NCBI GenBank assembly: GCA_016185275.1
Contig: JACPNX010000015.1
Location: 1-64,000 of the forward strand
Length of the DNA: 64,000 nucleotides
DNA from: Actinomycetota bacterium
Lineage (GTDB): Bacteria; Actinomycetota; Acidimicrobiia; Acidimicrobiales; Iamiaceae
Reading direction: 5' to 3'
Below the pieces are notes generated by a model. It ran no database searches. It was not told the DNA's origin and saw only the letters and a program-made list of their open reading frames with translations. Numbering within the stretch: position 1 is the stretch's first letter; every line of letters begins with the position of its first letter. Positions 22,906 through 32,502 of this stretch are shown in pieces. Both the position numbers and the translations under genes were made by a program.

Positions 22906-25815
22906 ATGGCGCGGCGCGTGCCCGAGGGCACGGTGACCTTCCTGTTCACCGACATCGAGGACCCGACACGACGGTCGGAGGACACGGCCGCGGGCATGGC
23001 CGTGGCGCTGCAGCGGCACGACGCTATCGTGCGCGACGCCATCGAGAGCCACGACGGTCACGTGTTCGCGGCCGGCAACGACGGCTTCTCGGCCGCGTTC
23101 TCGACGGCGGCCGACGCGGCGGCCGCCGCGGTCGCGTCGCAACGGTCGCTCAGCGAGGCGGCCGTCCCGTTCCGGGTGCGGATGGGAGTGCACACCGGCG
23201 AGGCGATCGAACGTGACGGGAGCTACGTGGGCCCCGACGTCGGTCGTGCCGCCCGGCTGATGTCGCTCGCCCACGGTGGGCAGGTCGTCGTGTCCGACGC
23301 CACCGAGGTGCTGCTGCGGGACCGGGTGGCGCTGCGCCCCCTCGGCGACCATCGGCTGCGCGGCCTGCGTGGGCGGATGACGGTGTACCAGCTCATCGCC
23401 GAGGGCCTCCGGTCGGAGTTCCCCGTGATCGGAAGCGTGGACTCCATCGCCGGCAACCTCCCGCACCAGCTGAGTTCCTTCGTCGGCCGAGAGGAGCTGG
23501 TCACCGACGTCGCCGAGCTCGTCCGGTCGAACCGGCTGGTCACGCTCAGCGGGGTCGGCGGTGTCGGCAAGACGAGACTGGCGCTCGAGGTCGGCGCCGA
23601 GCTGGCCGGTGAGCTCCCCGAGGGCGGCTGGCTGGTCGAGTTGGCGCCGGTGACCTCGCCATCGGCAGTGGTGGCAGCCATTGCCACGACCCTCGGCATC
23701 ACACCGCTGGGCCGCGTCGCGCTGATCGACAGCGCGGCCGAGGCGCTGGCCCCCCGCCGGCTGCTGCTGGTGCTGGACAACTGCGAGCACGTCTTGGCGG
23801 CTGCCGCTGCGGCCGCGGCGGCGATCCTCGAGCGACCGGGGAACGTCAGGATCCTGGCGACCTCGCGCGAGTCGCTCGGGGCGAGCGGTGAGGCGTTGTT
23901 GTCGGTCGGGCCGCTGGCGCTCGACGGCGGCGTCTCCTCCGACGCGGCCACCCTGTTCGCCGACCGGGCCCGGACCGTCCGACCGGACTTCGGCCTCCAG
24001 GATCCGGCGACGGCCGCCGCGGTGGTCGAGATCTGCGAGGTTCTCGACGGGCTGCCGTTGGGGATCGAGCTGGCCGCGGCGCGGATGGCGGCCATGAGCG
24101 CGGGCGAGGTCAGGGACCGGCTCGCCGATCGGTTCCGGCTGTTGCAGGGCCCGGGGGCGGGGCCGGAACGACAGCAGACGCTGAGCCAGGCGGTCGGGTG
24201 GTCCTATGACCTGTTGACCGACGACGAGCAGGACTTCCTGCGCGTCGCGTCGGTGTTCGCCGGCGGCTTCGACCTCGAGAGCATCTGCGCCGTGGTCGAG
24301 GGCGCCGACCCGGTTGACGTGCTGGGGCACCTCGACTCGCTGGTCCGCAAGTCGCTCGTCGTCGCCGCCCACACGGCCCCTCGGACGCGGTACAGCCTGT
24401 TCGAGACGATCCGGCAGTTCGCCGAGGACCGTCTGTCCGAGACAGGTGCGCTCGACCAGGTACGTGACCGGCACGCGTCCCACTTCGGGCAGGAGGCAGC
24501 CGCGCGGTGGGAGCACTGGGAGGGCCCGGGGTGGCGCGACGCCGTCGACTGGGTCGACGCCGAGCTCGGCAACCTCCGCGCCGGCTTCCGTTGGAGCTTC
24601 GGGCGGGGCGAGGCGGAGGTCGCGACCGACATCGCGGCCCACGCCGCGTTGATGGGCTTCTCGGTCCAGCTGTTCGAGACCCTTGCGTGGGCCGAGGAGC
24701 TGCTGGACGCCGCCACCACGGCCGACGTGCGCCGCCTGCCCCGTCTCTACACCGCGGCCGGGTACGCCTGCTTCGCCGGCCGGGCCGAGGCCGCCCGTGT
24801 CAACGCCCACCGGGCGACCGAGCTGGAGACCGACGCCCGCTACGACGGATGCGAGCCCGGCTACGCGTCGTTCGTGGAGGCCCTCGGCCAGGTCTACTGC
24901 GGCGACCTCGACCGCTACGTCGAGTTGACCGGCATGGTGGCCGAGCGCCATGGGGGTGAGCGGGGCTACGCCCTGGCGTCCTACGTCGACGGCCTCCAGT
25001 CGATCGGACGGCTCGACGAGGCCCTCGCCCTGGCTGAGGAGTCGGTGGCGGTCGCCCGGGAGCACGGCAACCCCTACTGGATCGCCTACGCCCTGTGGAT
25101 CGCCGGGCTGGCCTTCTCCAAGGCCGATGCACGGCGTGCGCTCGCCGCCTGGGACGCGGGGGTCGCCTTCGTGCGAGAGCACCGCGTCGGCTTCTTCGAG
25201 GGCTTCCTCGCTCGCGACGCGGCCCGCCTGCACACCACTGACGGGGAACCCGAGACGGCGCTGGTGCTCTTCAACGACGCCATCGGCGCGTTCCACCGGG
25301 CCGGCAACGTGCCCCAGCTGATCATCACCCTCGCCAGCGTGCCAGCCCTCTTCGAGCGCCTCGAGCGGCCGGAGCCGGCGGCGACGTTGTCCGCAGCCAT
25401 GGCCCGCGAGCCCTCGAGCGCGCACCATGTCCCCGAGCTCGCCGACCTCGACGGTCGCCTCCGCGCCAGGCTCGGCGCGAAGCGCGCCGAGGAGGTGGCG
25501 CGGACTGGGGGAGGGCTCGATCTCAACGGCGCCACCCTCTACGCGCAGCAGCAGATCGAGGTGGCCCGCCGGAGCCCGAGCCCGTCAGCCCGGCCGGCAC
25601 CGCCCGGCGGCCTGAGCCGCCGAGAGGTCGAGGTGCTGCGGCTCGTGGCCGATGGTCGGACCGCACGCGAGATCGCCGCCCAGCTCTTCATCTCGGCGCG
25701 TACGGCCGAGCACCACATCCAGCACGTCTACACCAAGATCGGCGTTTCCGGTCGCGCTGCCGCGACACGGTGGGCGGTCCGCCACAAGGTCGTCGAGGAC
25801 GCCGTCGCCCACTGA
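22906..25815 (+). CDS. cyclase-domain, NTPase, TPR and LuxR HTH regulator
   Basis: The 969-residue protein has four parts. Residues 1-170 are a class III nucleotidyl-cyclase domain (FLFTDIEDPTRRSED, later VHTGEAIERDGSYVGPDVGRAARL). Residues 190-500 are an NB-ARC-like STAND NTPase with SFVGRE, Walker A GVGGVGKTRLA and LLLVLDNCEH. Then comes a helical repeat region of about 350 residues, and a LuxR HTH (LSRREVEVLRLVADGRTAREIAAQLFISARTAEHHI) ends it. The normal FLFTDIEGST is changed to EDPT, so catalysis is uncertain. It probably senses a ligand and activates transcription. Confidence 0.88.
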   Translation: MARRVPEGTVTFLFTDIEDPTRRSEDTAAGMAVALQRHDAIVRDAIESHDGHVFAAGNDGFSAAFSTAADAAAAAVASQRSLSEAAVPFRVRMGVHTGEAIERDGSYVGPDVGRAARLMSLAHGGQVVVSDATEVLLRDRVALRPLGDHRLRGLRGRMTVYQLIAEGLRSEFPVIGSVDSIAGNLPHQLSSFVGREELVTDVAELVRSNRLVTLSGVGGVGKTRLALEVGAELAGELPEGGWLVELAPVTSPSAVVAAIATTLGITPLGRVALIDSAAEALAPRRLLLVLDNCEHVLAAAAAAAAAILERPGNVRILATSRESLGASGEALLSVGPLALDGGVSSDAATLFADRARTVRPDFGLQDPATAAAVVEICEVLDGLPLGIELAAARMAAMSAGEVRDRLADRFRLLQGPGAGPERQQTLSQAVGWSYDLLTDDEQDFLRVASVFAGGFDLESICAVVEGADPVDVLGHLDSLVRKSLVVAAHTAPRTRYSLFETIRQFAEDRLSETGALDQVRDRHASHFGQEAAARWEHWEGPGWRDAVDWVDAELGNLRAGFRWSFGRGEAEVATDIAAHAALMGFSVQLFETLAWAEELLDAATTADVRRLPRLYTAAGYACFAGRAEAARVNAHRATELETDARYDGCEPGYASFVEALGQVYCGDLDRYVELTGMVAERHGGERGYALASYVDGLQSIGRLDEALALAEESVAVAREHGNPYWIAYALWIAGLAFSKADARRALAAWDAGVAFVREHRVGFFEGFLARDAARLHTTDGEPETALVLFNDAIGAFHRAGNVPQLIITLASVPALFERLERPEPAATLSAAMAREPSSAHHVPELADLDGRLRARLGAKRAEEVARTGGGLDLNGATLYAQQQIEVARRSPSPSARPAPPGGLSRREVEVLRLVADGRTAREIAAQLFISARTAEHHIQHVYTKIGVSGRAAATRWAVRHKVVEDAVAH

Positions 25816-25928
25816 AGCACCGCCCGCGAATGGGTACCTCTACCGATGCCCTGCGTCCCCGTGGATGCGGATGATCGAGCTTGGGTCAGCCGACCGGCTG
25901 GCTGCGAGCGAGATCAGAGGAGACCGCA

Positions 25929-26201
25929 ATGATCCTGGCAACGACGCAGGTCGAGGACGTGGACCGATTCCTGAAGGTGTTCGGCGCCAAGGGCGCCGAG
26001 AAGCGAGCCCTCCACGGCTCCAAGGGGTCGACGGTGTTCCGCGACCCCAGCGAGGAGAACCGCGTGTGGGCGCTCTTCGACTGGGACGAGGCCGGATGGA
26101 CGAGCTTCGTGTCCGACCCCGAGGTCCCGCCCGTCCTCAAGGAAGCCGGCCACCTGGGCAAGCCCGAGGCCGCGCTCTTCCTCGGCAGCTTCGGCTCGTA
26201 G
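25929..26201 (+). CDS. small dimeric alpha-beta-barrel-like protein, 90 aa
   Basis: The 90-residue protein starts at ATG 25929 behind GAGGAG. MILATTQVEDVDRFLKVFG, a polar middle (STVFRDPSEENRVWALFDWDEAGW) and a final GHLGKPEAALFLG give the beta-alpha-beta-beta pattern of the antibiotic-monooxygenase / EthD-type small barrels. No catalytic residue can be assigned. It is cotranscribed in position with the binding-protein-like gene that follows 15 bases later. A similar small protein is encoded at 32239. Confidence 0.65.
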   Translation: MILATTQVEDVDRFLKVFGAKGAEKRALHGSKGSTVFRDPSEENRVWALFDWDEAGWTSFVSDPEVPPVLKEAGHLGKPEAALFLGSFGS

Positions 26202-26216
26202 GGCCGGGTGCGCGCC

Positions 26217-27335
26217 ATGACAACCAACAGCAATCGACCGGCACGCGTCGGCGTCATCACCGACCAGACCGGTCCCCTGTCCTTCATGGGCATCGCCAAC
26301 GCCAACGTCGCCACGATGGTCGTCGACGACATCAACGCACGGGGCGGCCTCCTCGGCCGGCCCGTCGAGCTCTTCGTCGAGGACAGCGCCACCGAGGACG
26401 GCGTCGCGGAAGCGGCCGCCACCAAGCTCGTCGACGACGTGGACGTCGATGTCGTCCTCGGGGGCATCTACAGCTCGACCCGGCAGGCCATCAAGGGACC
26501 GGCCGTCGACCGGGGGAAGAAGCTGTACATCTACCCGGAGCAGTACGAGGGGCAGGAGTGCCACCCCTTGATCTTCTGCACCGGGCCGGTGCCGGCCCAG
26601 CAGGTCGACCCCTTCTTCCCGTGGCTGATGGAACAGACGGGGGCGAAGACCTTCTACATGCCGTCGGCCGACTACATCTGGCCGGTCACGATGAACAAGC
26701 GCGTGCGCGAGGTCGTGTCGGCCGAGGGCGGCTCGGTCGTCGGCGAGGAGTACTTCCCGCTGGACCACACCGACTACGAGCGCACCGTCGAGAACATCAT
26801 GTCGACGGGGGCCGACGTGGTGTTCAACACGATCGTCCCGCCCGGGCTCACGCCGTTCCTCGAGCAGCTCCACGCGGCCGGGTTCACGGCGCGGGGAGGT
26901 CACCTCGTGTGCACCTACTTCGACGAGAACTTCCTGAACCTGGTGCCGGCCGAGCACGTCGAGGGCCTCTACGGCTGCCTCGATTACTACCGGGACGTGA
27001 GGGAGCCGTTCAGCACGGAGCTCGTCAACCGGTACGACGCGCTGTTCCCGGGCAGCGCCATGTTCACCGCCGGGAGCGCCTGCTCGGGGATGTACCGGGG
27101 GCTGAAGCTCTGGGAGGCTGCCGTCAACGAGGCGGGCACCCTCGACCAGGACGACGTCGTGCGGGCCCTCGACCACGCCAGGATCGGGCAGGGTCCGGGC
27201 GGCCCGGCCGAGATGGTGCCAGGCCAGCACCACGTGCGCATGAACATGTTCATCGCACGGTCCGATGGCGGGGCCTTCAAGGTGGTGAAGGAGCTCGGTC
27301 ACATCGACCCCCAGGAGTGCGAAGTGGGGCGATGA
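26217..27335 (+). CDS. periplasmic-binding-protein-type (AmiC/UrtA-like) protein without signal peptide
   Basis: This 372-residue type 1 periplasmic-binding fold begins RVGVITDQTGPLSFMGIANANVATMVVDDINARGGLLGRPVEL, the standard start of branched-chain amino acid, urea or amide receptors. LIFCTGPVPAQQ and FYMPSADYIWP match the urea/short-chain-amide branch. No signal peptide precedes it, and no ABC transporter membrane or ATPase gene is adjacent. This suggests a cytosolic sensor such as AmiC rather than a transporter receptor. A GTG at 26208 adds three residues. Confidence 0.75.
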   Translation: MTTNSNRPARVGVITDQTGPLSFMGIANANVATMVVDDINARGGLLGRPVELFVEDSATEDGVAEAAATKLVDDVDVDVVLGGIYSSTRQAIKGPAVDRGKKLYIYPEQYEGQECHPLIFCTGPVPAQQVDPFFPWLMEQTGAKTFYMPSADYIWPVTMNKRVREVVSAEGGSVVGEEYFPLDHTDYERTVENIMSTGADVVFNTIVPPGLTPFLEQLHAAGFTARGGHLVCTYFDENFLNLVPAEHVEGLYGCLDYYRDVREPFSTELVNRYDALFPGSAMFTAGSACSGMYRGLKLWEAAVNEAGTLDQDDVVRALDHARIGQGPGGPAEMVPGQHHVRMNMFIARSDGGAFKVVKELGHIDPQECEVGR

Positions 27336-27540
27336 CCGACTGCGGCACGTGCTCCCGGACGTGGGTCCGGGGGCACCTGCGCGCGAGCGCAGCGGGGCCA
27401 CACGAGGATGCCTTCCCGCGAATGGAACACGCGATGGAGATCCGAGTCGCCCCCTACGCCGCCCGACAGAGGGGGCGTTGCCTCGGCCCCTGCCTGCGTG
27501 TCATGCCGCGATGCGGCGCGTTGGGTGCCGTTCTTCTGGC

Positions 27541-27568
27541 GAGCCCACCGACCATCCGGTCGGGGCTC
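27541..27568 (+). terminator. strong hairpin terminator candidate
   Basis: The stem pairs GAGCC with GGCTC and CCGACC with GGTCGG around an ATCC loop, with two unpaired bases on one side. It is about 205 bases after the binding-protein gene and before the BTAD gene. No long U-run follows, as is common in GC-rich hosts. Confidence 0.5.
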
Positions 27569-27620
27569 TGAACGTTGAGTCGAACGGCGCGCGCACGGGT
27601 GCGAGTGAGAGCATGCCGGT

Positions 27621-30029
27621 GTGGAGGAACCGGGAGGGCGAGCGGCGTGCGTGCGCGTCCTCGGGGGCGTGGACGCGGTCGCGGTAGACGGGTCGGTCAT
27701 CGGCGTCCCGAGCGCCACCCAACGCCGGCTGCTCGGCGTGCTGGCGATCCAGGCGCCGCGCCGCATTCGCGGGGAGTGGCTCGCCGATCTCCTCGGTATC
27801 AGCCCTGGCGCGATGCGGACCACGGTCGCTCGGCTGCGCGCCGCCATCGGGCCCGACGCGCTGGTCACGGCGAGCACCGGTTATTCGCTGACGTGCGACG
27901 TCGACGCGTCGCGCTTCTGTCGCGCCATCGCAGATGCGGAGGACTCCGACAGCGCGCTCGCCGGGCTCGAGGCGGCGCTGGCGTCGTGGACCGGGTCGCC
28001 CCTCGAGGAGTTCGACGGGGAGGAGTGGGCGCGAGGTGACGTGCTACGGCTGACCGAGCTCCACGCCGGCGCCGTCGATGACTACGCGGAGGCGCTGATC
28101 GCGGCCCACCGAGCCGTCGACGCCGTGGCACTGCTGGAAAGCCACGTCGTGCAGCACCCCTATCGCGATCGGTCACGCGGCTTGGCGATCCGGGCGCTGG
28201 CACTCGCGGGACGGCAGGCGGACGCGCTGCGAGCCTTCCACACCTACCGGGCGCTGCTCGCGGAGGAGCTTGGCACGGAGCCCTCACCTGAGGTCGTCCG
28301 CATCGAACGCCGCGTCGCATCGGGATGGAACGGCACCGAGCACGAGCGCGAGGCGCCTGTGCCGCCGGCTGCGTTCGACATCCCGCTGCCCGCCGCTCTG
28401 GCCCACCGCGTCGGTGTCGTCGGACGCACCGCCGAGCGCGCTGCGCTGCGTGCCGAGCTCGAGCTGGTGGCGACCACGGGTCTGCGAGCGGTCGTCGTCG
28501 GCGGCGAGCCGGGCATCGGGAAGACGACGCTGCTCGCCGAGTTCGCGTGGTCGGTCTCGGCATCCGGTGATGCGACCGTCCTGTACGGGGACTGCGCCGA
28601 GACGGGCGGAACGCTCGAGCCATTCCGGACCGTCCTCGCCGCATGTGTCGAGCACGCCCCCCTCGCGCTCGTGGCCGATCACGTGGCCCGCTGCGGCGGC
28701 GAGCTCGCGCGGCTGTACCCGGGGTTGTCGACCCGCTTGCCGACAGCGCCACCTCCGACCGGGTCGGACGACGCGACCGCGAGGTTCTTGGCCTTCGACG
28801 CGGCGGCTGACCTGCTCCGGCGCATCGCGTCGCCGCGCCCGCTGGTGTTGATCATCGATGACCTGCAGTGGGCCGAGCCGACCGCGCTTGTCTTGCTCCG
28901 GCATCTCACCGCGGCTCTCGCCGATGCTCCGGTGCTGGTCATCGTGAGCCGGCGCAACCCCGGCGCGGCAGCGTCCGACGACCTGCGGTCGGCACTCGCC
29001 GAGCTCGGGCGCAGTGATGGCCGCTTCCTCGAGCTCGGCGGCCTCGACGAGGCCGACCTGGCCGAGCTCGTCGTCGCCGCCACGCGCGCAGCGCCCGACT
29101 CGGAGCTGCGGCGTCTCGTCGCCCGGCTTCGCGAGGAGACCGCCGGCAACCCGCTGTTCGCATCGCAGCTCGTCCGCCACTGGAACGACCTGGGATGCCT
29201 CGACCGTGACCAGTCGGAGGTGGGGAACCGGGCAGCCGTTCCCGAGATGGAAGCGATGCCTGTGGGCCTGCGCGAGGTCGTGTGGAGTCGCGTCCACACG
29301 CTGGGCGACGACGTCACCGGGGTCCTGAGCGCGGCCTCCGTGCTGGGTACGGACTTCCCGGTCGACGTGCTCGTCGACATGGTCGACCTCGAGGAGGGCG
29401 CCGTCGCGCAAGCGTTGAACACGGCGACGGCAGCGGGGCTCACAAGAGCGTTGCGGTCGGTCCGGCGCCGGATGCGCTTCGTCCACGCGCTCGTCGCCAC
29501 CGCGCTGTACTCGGAGATCGCGCCCGCGACCCGCGCCCGTCTGCACGAGCGGGCGGCGCAAGCGCTCTCACAGCACGACGGCGTCGACGCGGCTGACGTC
29601 GTCGTCCATCTGGCCAGACACAGTGCGCTCGCAGGGCGACCGGCTGACACGCTCCGCTGGGCGACCGCCGCAGGCGACCACGCCCGCGCCCACCTCGCGC
29701 CGACAGAGGCAGCCCGCCACTACGCGATCGCCCTCGAGGCGGCAGAGGCGTTGCACCGCCCGGAAGCCGAACGCGCCGAGCTGTTGGTACGTCTCGGGGA
29801 CGCCCAACACCGCGGTGGCAACCCGGACGCCTTCGGCACGCTCGCCAAAGCCGCTCACCTGGCGCGGCGCAGCGACAACGCCGCCGCGCTCATCGGCGCC
29901 GCGCTGGCCGGTGACCGCGGCTTCATGCGCATCGACAACCGCTCCTCGGAGTACCTCGGCATCCTCGAAGCCGCCGCCGCCGTCATCCGCGCGGACGACG
30001 TGAGCGCACCTCCGCCCTGGTGGACGTGA
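27621..30029 (+). pseudogene. BTAD-AAA regulator, 5' portion of a split gene
   Basis: The 802-residue frame starts at GTG 27621. An OmpR-like winged helix and BTAD come first (ATQRRLLGVLAIQAPRRIRGEWLADLLG, then ALALAGRQADALRAFHTYRALLAEELGTEPSPEV). A STAND/AAA ATPase follows, with GRTAERAAL, Walker A GGEPGIGKTTLLAEF and Walker B PLVLIIDDLQWAE, and then helical repeats. The protein stops after VIRADDVS with a foreign PPPWWT end. The expected continuation (LNLVYTPAIERRVALADEAW) appears 1.2 kb downstream, so the gene is interrupted. Its BTAD and ATPase parts could still be made as a truncated protein. Confidence 0.75.
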
Positions 30030-30397
30030 TCCTGGCGACCGAGGGCCGCACCTACACGCTCTCGACTCTGTCGCACCTGCTGTCCGTGCCAGAGATGGTC
30101 AGCCTTCGATCCACGGACTGACCACCGCGGAGCATCCACCACCGTGCGGCGCGGATGCATCATGCTGACGCTCAATCTGGGCGAGGTGGGTGACCATCCA
30201 CCAGTCAGCGAGTGCCGCGCTCTAGCGTCCGCACCATGATAAGGACACGACCTGCGGACGTCGGAGAGACGTGCGCCGGATGCGGCCAGTCGCCCGATCC
30301 ATCAGCATCCCCACGCCCGACATGTCGTCCCGCGTGACGACTTCGATTCCCGGCAAGCAGTGCGGTTGCCGGGGCCTGGCCGGGCCGCTGGTGGACG
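30030..30397. other. intergenic stretch left of the inserted genes
   Basis: This 368-base stretch has no convincing gene. A frame continuing from the 5' gene in another phase (TSALVDVILATEGRTYTLSTL) looks coding-like for about 40 codons and could be the displaced next part of the interrupted protein. The rest (from 30130) is non-coding in appearance, with slightly lower GC. Confidence 0.4.
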
Positions 30398-30847
30398 ATG
30401 ACTGACCTCTACGATCCGAAGTGGCTGGAGCGCGCGCGCGAGCGCCAGGGCCGCTGGCTTGCCCTCATCCGCAACAGCCGCGTGATGCTCGATCCCTACA
30501 GCGCGCCGCCGCTAGATGACGCAGTCCCCGACCTGACGACGAACGTGGATGACCGCGAGGAACTAGAGCGCTTCGTCCGCTCGATGGCTGACGAACTGAT
30601 CGAGCAGAACCGCGTGTACCTGAACGCGGTGCGGCGGACCTGGGGCCAGCGCCAGTTCGACCGGCTGTTGGACCGCCCGCCTGTCCTCACTCACGTGCTC
30701 AGCAAGGTGGAGCCGCCCGTAGTCCCAGACGATGGCGACGGTGGGCGCGCGCATGCCCGGATGCTTCGGGCCGTCGAGCAGGCGATCATCCTGGCCGACG
30801 AACTGGCGCAGCCACTGCACGCCGCTTCGCTCGACAAGGCCAGCTAA
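30398..30847 (+). CDS. hypothetical protein of the insert, 149 aa
   Basis: I do not recognise this protein (MTDLYDPKWLERARERQGRW). It is acidic and almost entirely helical: a first helix with Arg/Glu alternation, DDREELERFVRSMADELIEQN in the middle and RMLRAVEQAIILADELAQPL at the end. No membrane helix, signal peptide or catalytic motif is visible. It precedes the 90-residue gene by five bases on the same strand, so the two form one unit inside the disrupted regulator gene. Ribosome site is weak. Confidence 0.6.
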   Translation: MTDLYDPKWLERARERQGRWLALIRNSRVMLDPYSAPPLDDAVPDLTTNVDDREELERFVRSMADELIEQNRVYLNAVRRTWGQRQFDRLLDRPPVLTHVLSKVEPPVVPDDGDGGRAHARMLRAVEQAIILADELAQPLHAASLDKAS

Positions 30848-30852
30848 AGCCC

Positions 30853-31125
30853 ATGGCAGGCGTCACGATCGAATACGAGGGTTCGCCTGCACGCGCCAGC
30901 CAGCTGGCTCAGCTGCTGGAGGACGAAGGCACCAAGGTTCGGTATCGGGCGCCGCATGAGACGAGGGGCGCGGGCGAGGTCGCTGCGCACGTCGTGATGA
31001 CCGCGGCGGACGGCATCACGGCCGCAGTGGCCCTAGCCGCGGTGCAGAAGGTGATTGCCAAGGTGAAGGGCGCACACGTGAAGGTCCGTGATGGCGACCA
31101 GGAGTGGGACGAGTGGTCCCCCTAG
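30853..31125 (+). CDS. hypothetical protein of the insert, 90 aa
   Basis: This small protein has an alternating layout: strand VTIEYEG, helix ARASQLAQLLEDEG, strand TKVRYRAP, a linker, hydrophobic helix ITAAVALAAVQKVIAKV, strand AHVKVRDGD. The plan loosely recalls the EACC1 (effector-associated constant component 1) proteins of actinobacterial conflict systems. I cannot confirm this, because the sequence resemblance is only in topology. It is cotranscribed with the 149-residue gene. Confidence 0.55.
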   Translation: MAGVTIEYEGSPARASQLAQLLEDEGTKVRYRAPHETRGAGEVAAHVVMTAADGITAAVALAAVQKVIAKVKGAHVKVRDGDQEWDEWSP

Positions 31126-31170
31126 ATCAGGCGTCGGTCGCGATTAGTCCGCGATAGCTCGAGAAACGAC

Positions 31171-31200
31171 CGCAAACGTCGGCAAACGTCGGCAAACGAT
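31171..31200. repeat. three tandem 10-bp repeats (core gcaaacg)
   Basis: Near-identical decamers cgcaaacgtc, ggcaaacgtc and ggcaaacgat follow each other without spacing, just after the second inserted gene. The period of about one helical turn suits protein binding (iteron-like) or an element end. Confidence 0.5.
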
Positions 31201-31263
31201 GAGCAGCGAATGCGCTGGTCAGGCTGCAGAACGCGACAGAGCCGCAGGTCAGCGAACAGTAGG

Positions 31264-32200
31264 GATTTGAACCTCGTCTACACACCGGCGATCGAGCGTC
31301 GCGTCGCCCTCGCCGACGAGGCCTGGGCGCTCGCCGAGGCGAGCGGCGCAGCGGCGGTGATCGCCGACGTCGGACCACCTGTTCTCGCCGCGTTGTGGTC
31401 GCCCGGGAACGGCCGCCGGCGGCAAGAGATCGCGGCGAGGGTCGTTGCCGCCGCCGAAGCCTCCGGCGACCCACGGCTGCAGTTCAGCGCCCACCACGCC
31501 GCCTGCAACCTCGCGGTCGAGACCGCCGAGCCGGTCATGGCGGCGAGGAGCGGGGCGCGGCTGCGCGCGACCGCACGAACCATCGGAGAACCGCGGCTGC
31601 GCTGGACCGCCGGGGTGTTCGACACGTTCGAGGCGATGATGGCTGGTCATCTCGCTGAGGCCGAGGCGCTGGCGACGAGCAACCTCGAGCTCGGCATCCA
31701 GATCGGGGCTGCCGACGCCTTCACGCTGTACGCCGCGCAGTACTTCGTGATCGGCACGTTCTCGGGCAGACACGCCGAGCTGCTCCCCGTGGTCGAACAG
31801 GCGATGCACCAGAACCCAGGAGCGCTCCCCTTCCGGCTGGCCTACGGCATCGTCTGCTCGGCCGTCGGGCGCGACGCCGAGGCCCGCCGGATCCTGCGAT
31901 CGGGCATGTCCAGCGGCTTCGACGCCCTGCCCGTCGACAACCTGTGGATGACCTCGGTGATCGGCTACGCAGTGCTCGCGATCGAGCTCGCCGACGCCGC
32001 CGCGGCTGCGCAGCTGCTCCCTGTGATCGAGCCTTGCCACCACCCTGTTCGCGCTGCCGCAGGCCAGGCACCGCGCCACCGGGACGCTCGACGGCGAGGC
32101 GCAGATGTGGTTGTCCGAAGCGTCCGGCCTGTGCCGAAGGGGTGGCTTCCGCAGCTGGATCGGACCCATCACCGCACTGGAGGCGAGCATCCGTCGGTGA
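31264..32200 (+). pseudogene. BTAD-AAA regulator, 3' portion of a split gene
   Basis: The frame from DLNLVYTPAIERRVALADEAWALAEASG is the C-terminal helical-repeat region typical of BTAD/LuxR STAND regulators, with no start of its own. About 250 codons are in one frame. After LLPVIEP near 32033 the expected ending continues in another frame (LATTLFALPQARHRATGTLDGEAQMWLSE) to a stop at 32198-32200. It is thus both detached from its 5' part and frameshifted. The join with the frame ending at 30029 restores a normal-length regulator. Confidence 0.65.
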
Positions 32201-32238
32201 CGCGCGAGTGACGCGCTCCCCGGCGCACGATCACCGCC

Positions 32239-32499
32239 ATGACAACACTCCTCGTGCTTCACGAAGTCGACGACGTCGATCATTGGCTGGCATCCCCCAA
32301 GCGCGAAGAGTTCTTCGGGCCCAAGGGACTGACTGCCCGCACGTTCGTCGACCCGAACGGCTCCAAGCGCGTCGGCCTGATCGTCGAGACGCCCGACCTC
32401 GCCACCTTCGAGAACGCGTTGCAATCCGAAGGTGCGCAGGACGCCATGAAGCACGACGGCGTGCGTCCCGACACGATCCAGGTCCTGGTCGAGGGCTGA
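32239..32499 (+). CDS. small alpha/beta protein, 86 aa
   Basis: The 86-residue protein (MTTLLVLHEVDDVDHWLASPKREEFFG) has a beta-alpha-beta-beta layout with SKRVGLIVETPDLATFENALQS as the second half. It resembles small ligand-binding barrels (DUF1330 or antibiotic-monooxygenase-like). A catalytic residue is not evident. It is three bases before the TIGR03086 gene and likely cotranscribed. No good ribosome site is visible. Confidence 0.6.
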   Translation: MTTLLVLHEVDDVDHWLASPKREEFFGPKGLTARTFVDPNGSKRVGLIVETPDLATFENALQSEGAQDAMKHDGVRPDTIQVLVEG

Positions 32500-32502
32500 G
32501 CG

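Noticed and set aside
22273..25428. Long open frame of about 1,050 codons antisense to the LuxR-type gene
   Set aside because: It is Arg/Gly/Glu/His-rich with no recognisable motif, and the opposite strand encodes a well-ordered multidomain protein. High GC produces such shadow frames.
27332..27571. ATGA-overlapping frame of 79 codons after the binding-protein gene
   Set aside because: Cys/Arg-rich without a conserved pattern, and its end falls inside a strong terminator hairpin.
31262..31275. gggatttgaacc, which looks like the complement of a tRNA T arm
   Set aside because: Stems do not pair on either side and the bases are the codons for DLNLV of the regulator's 3' part, so it is a coincidence.
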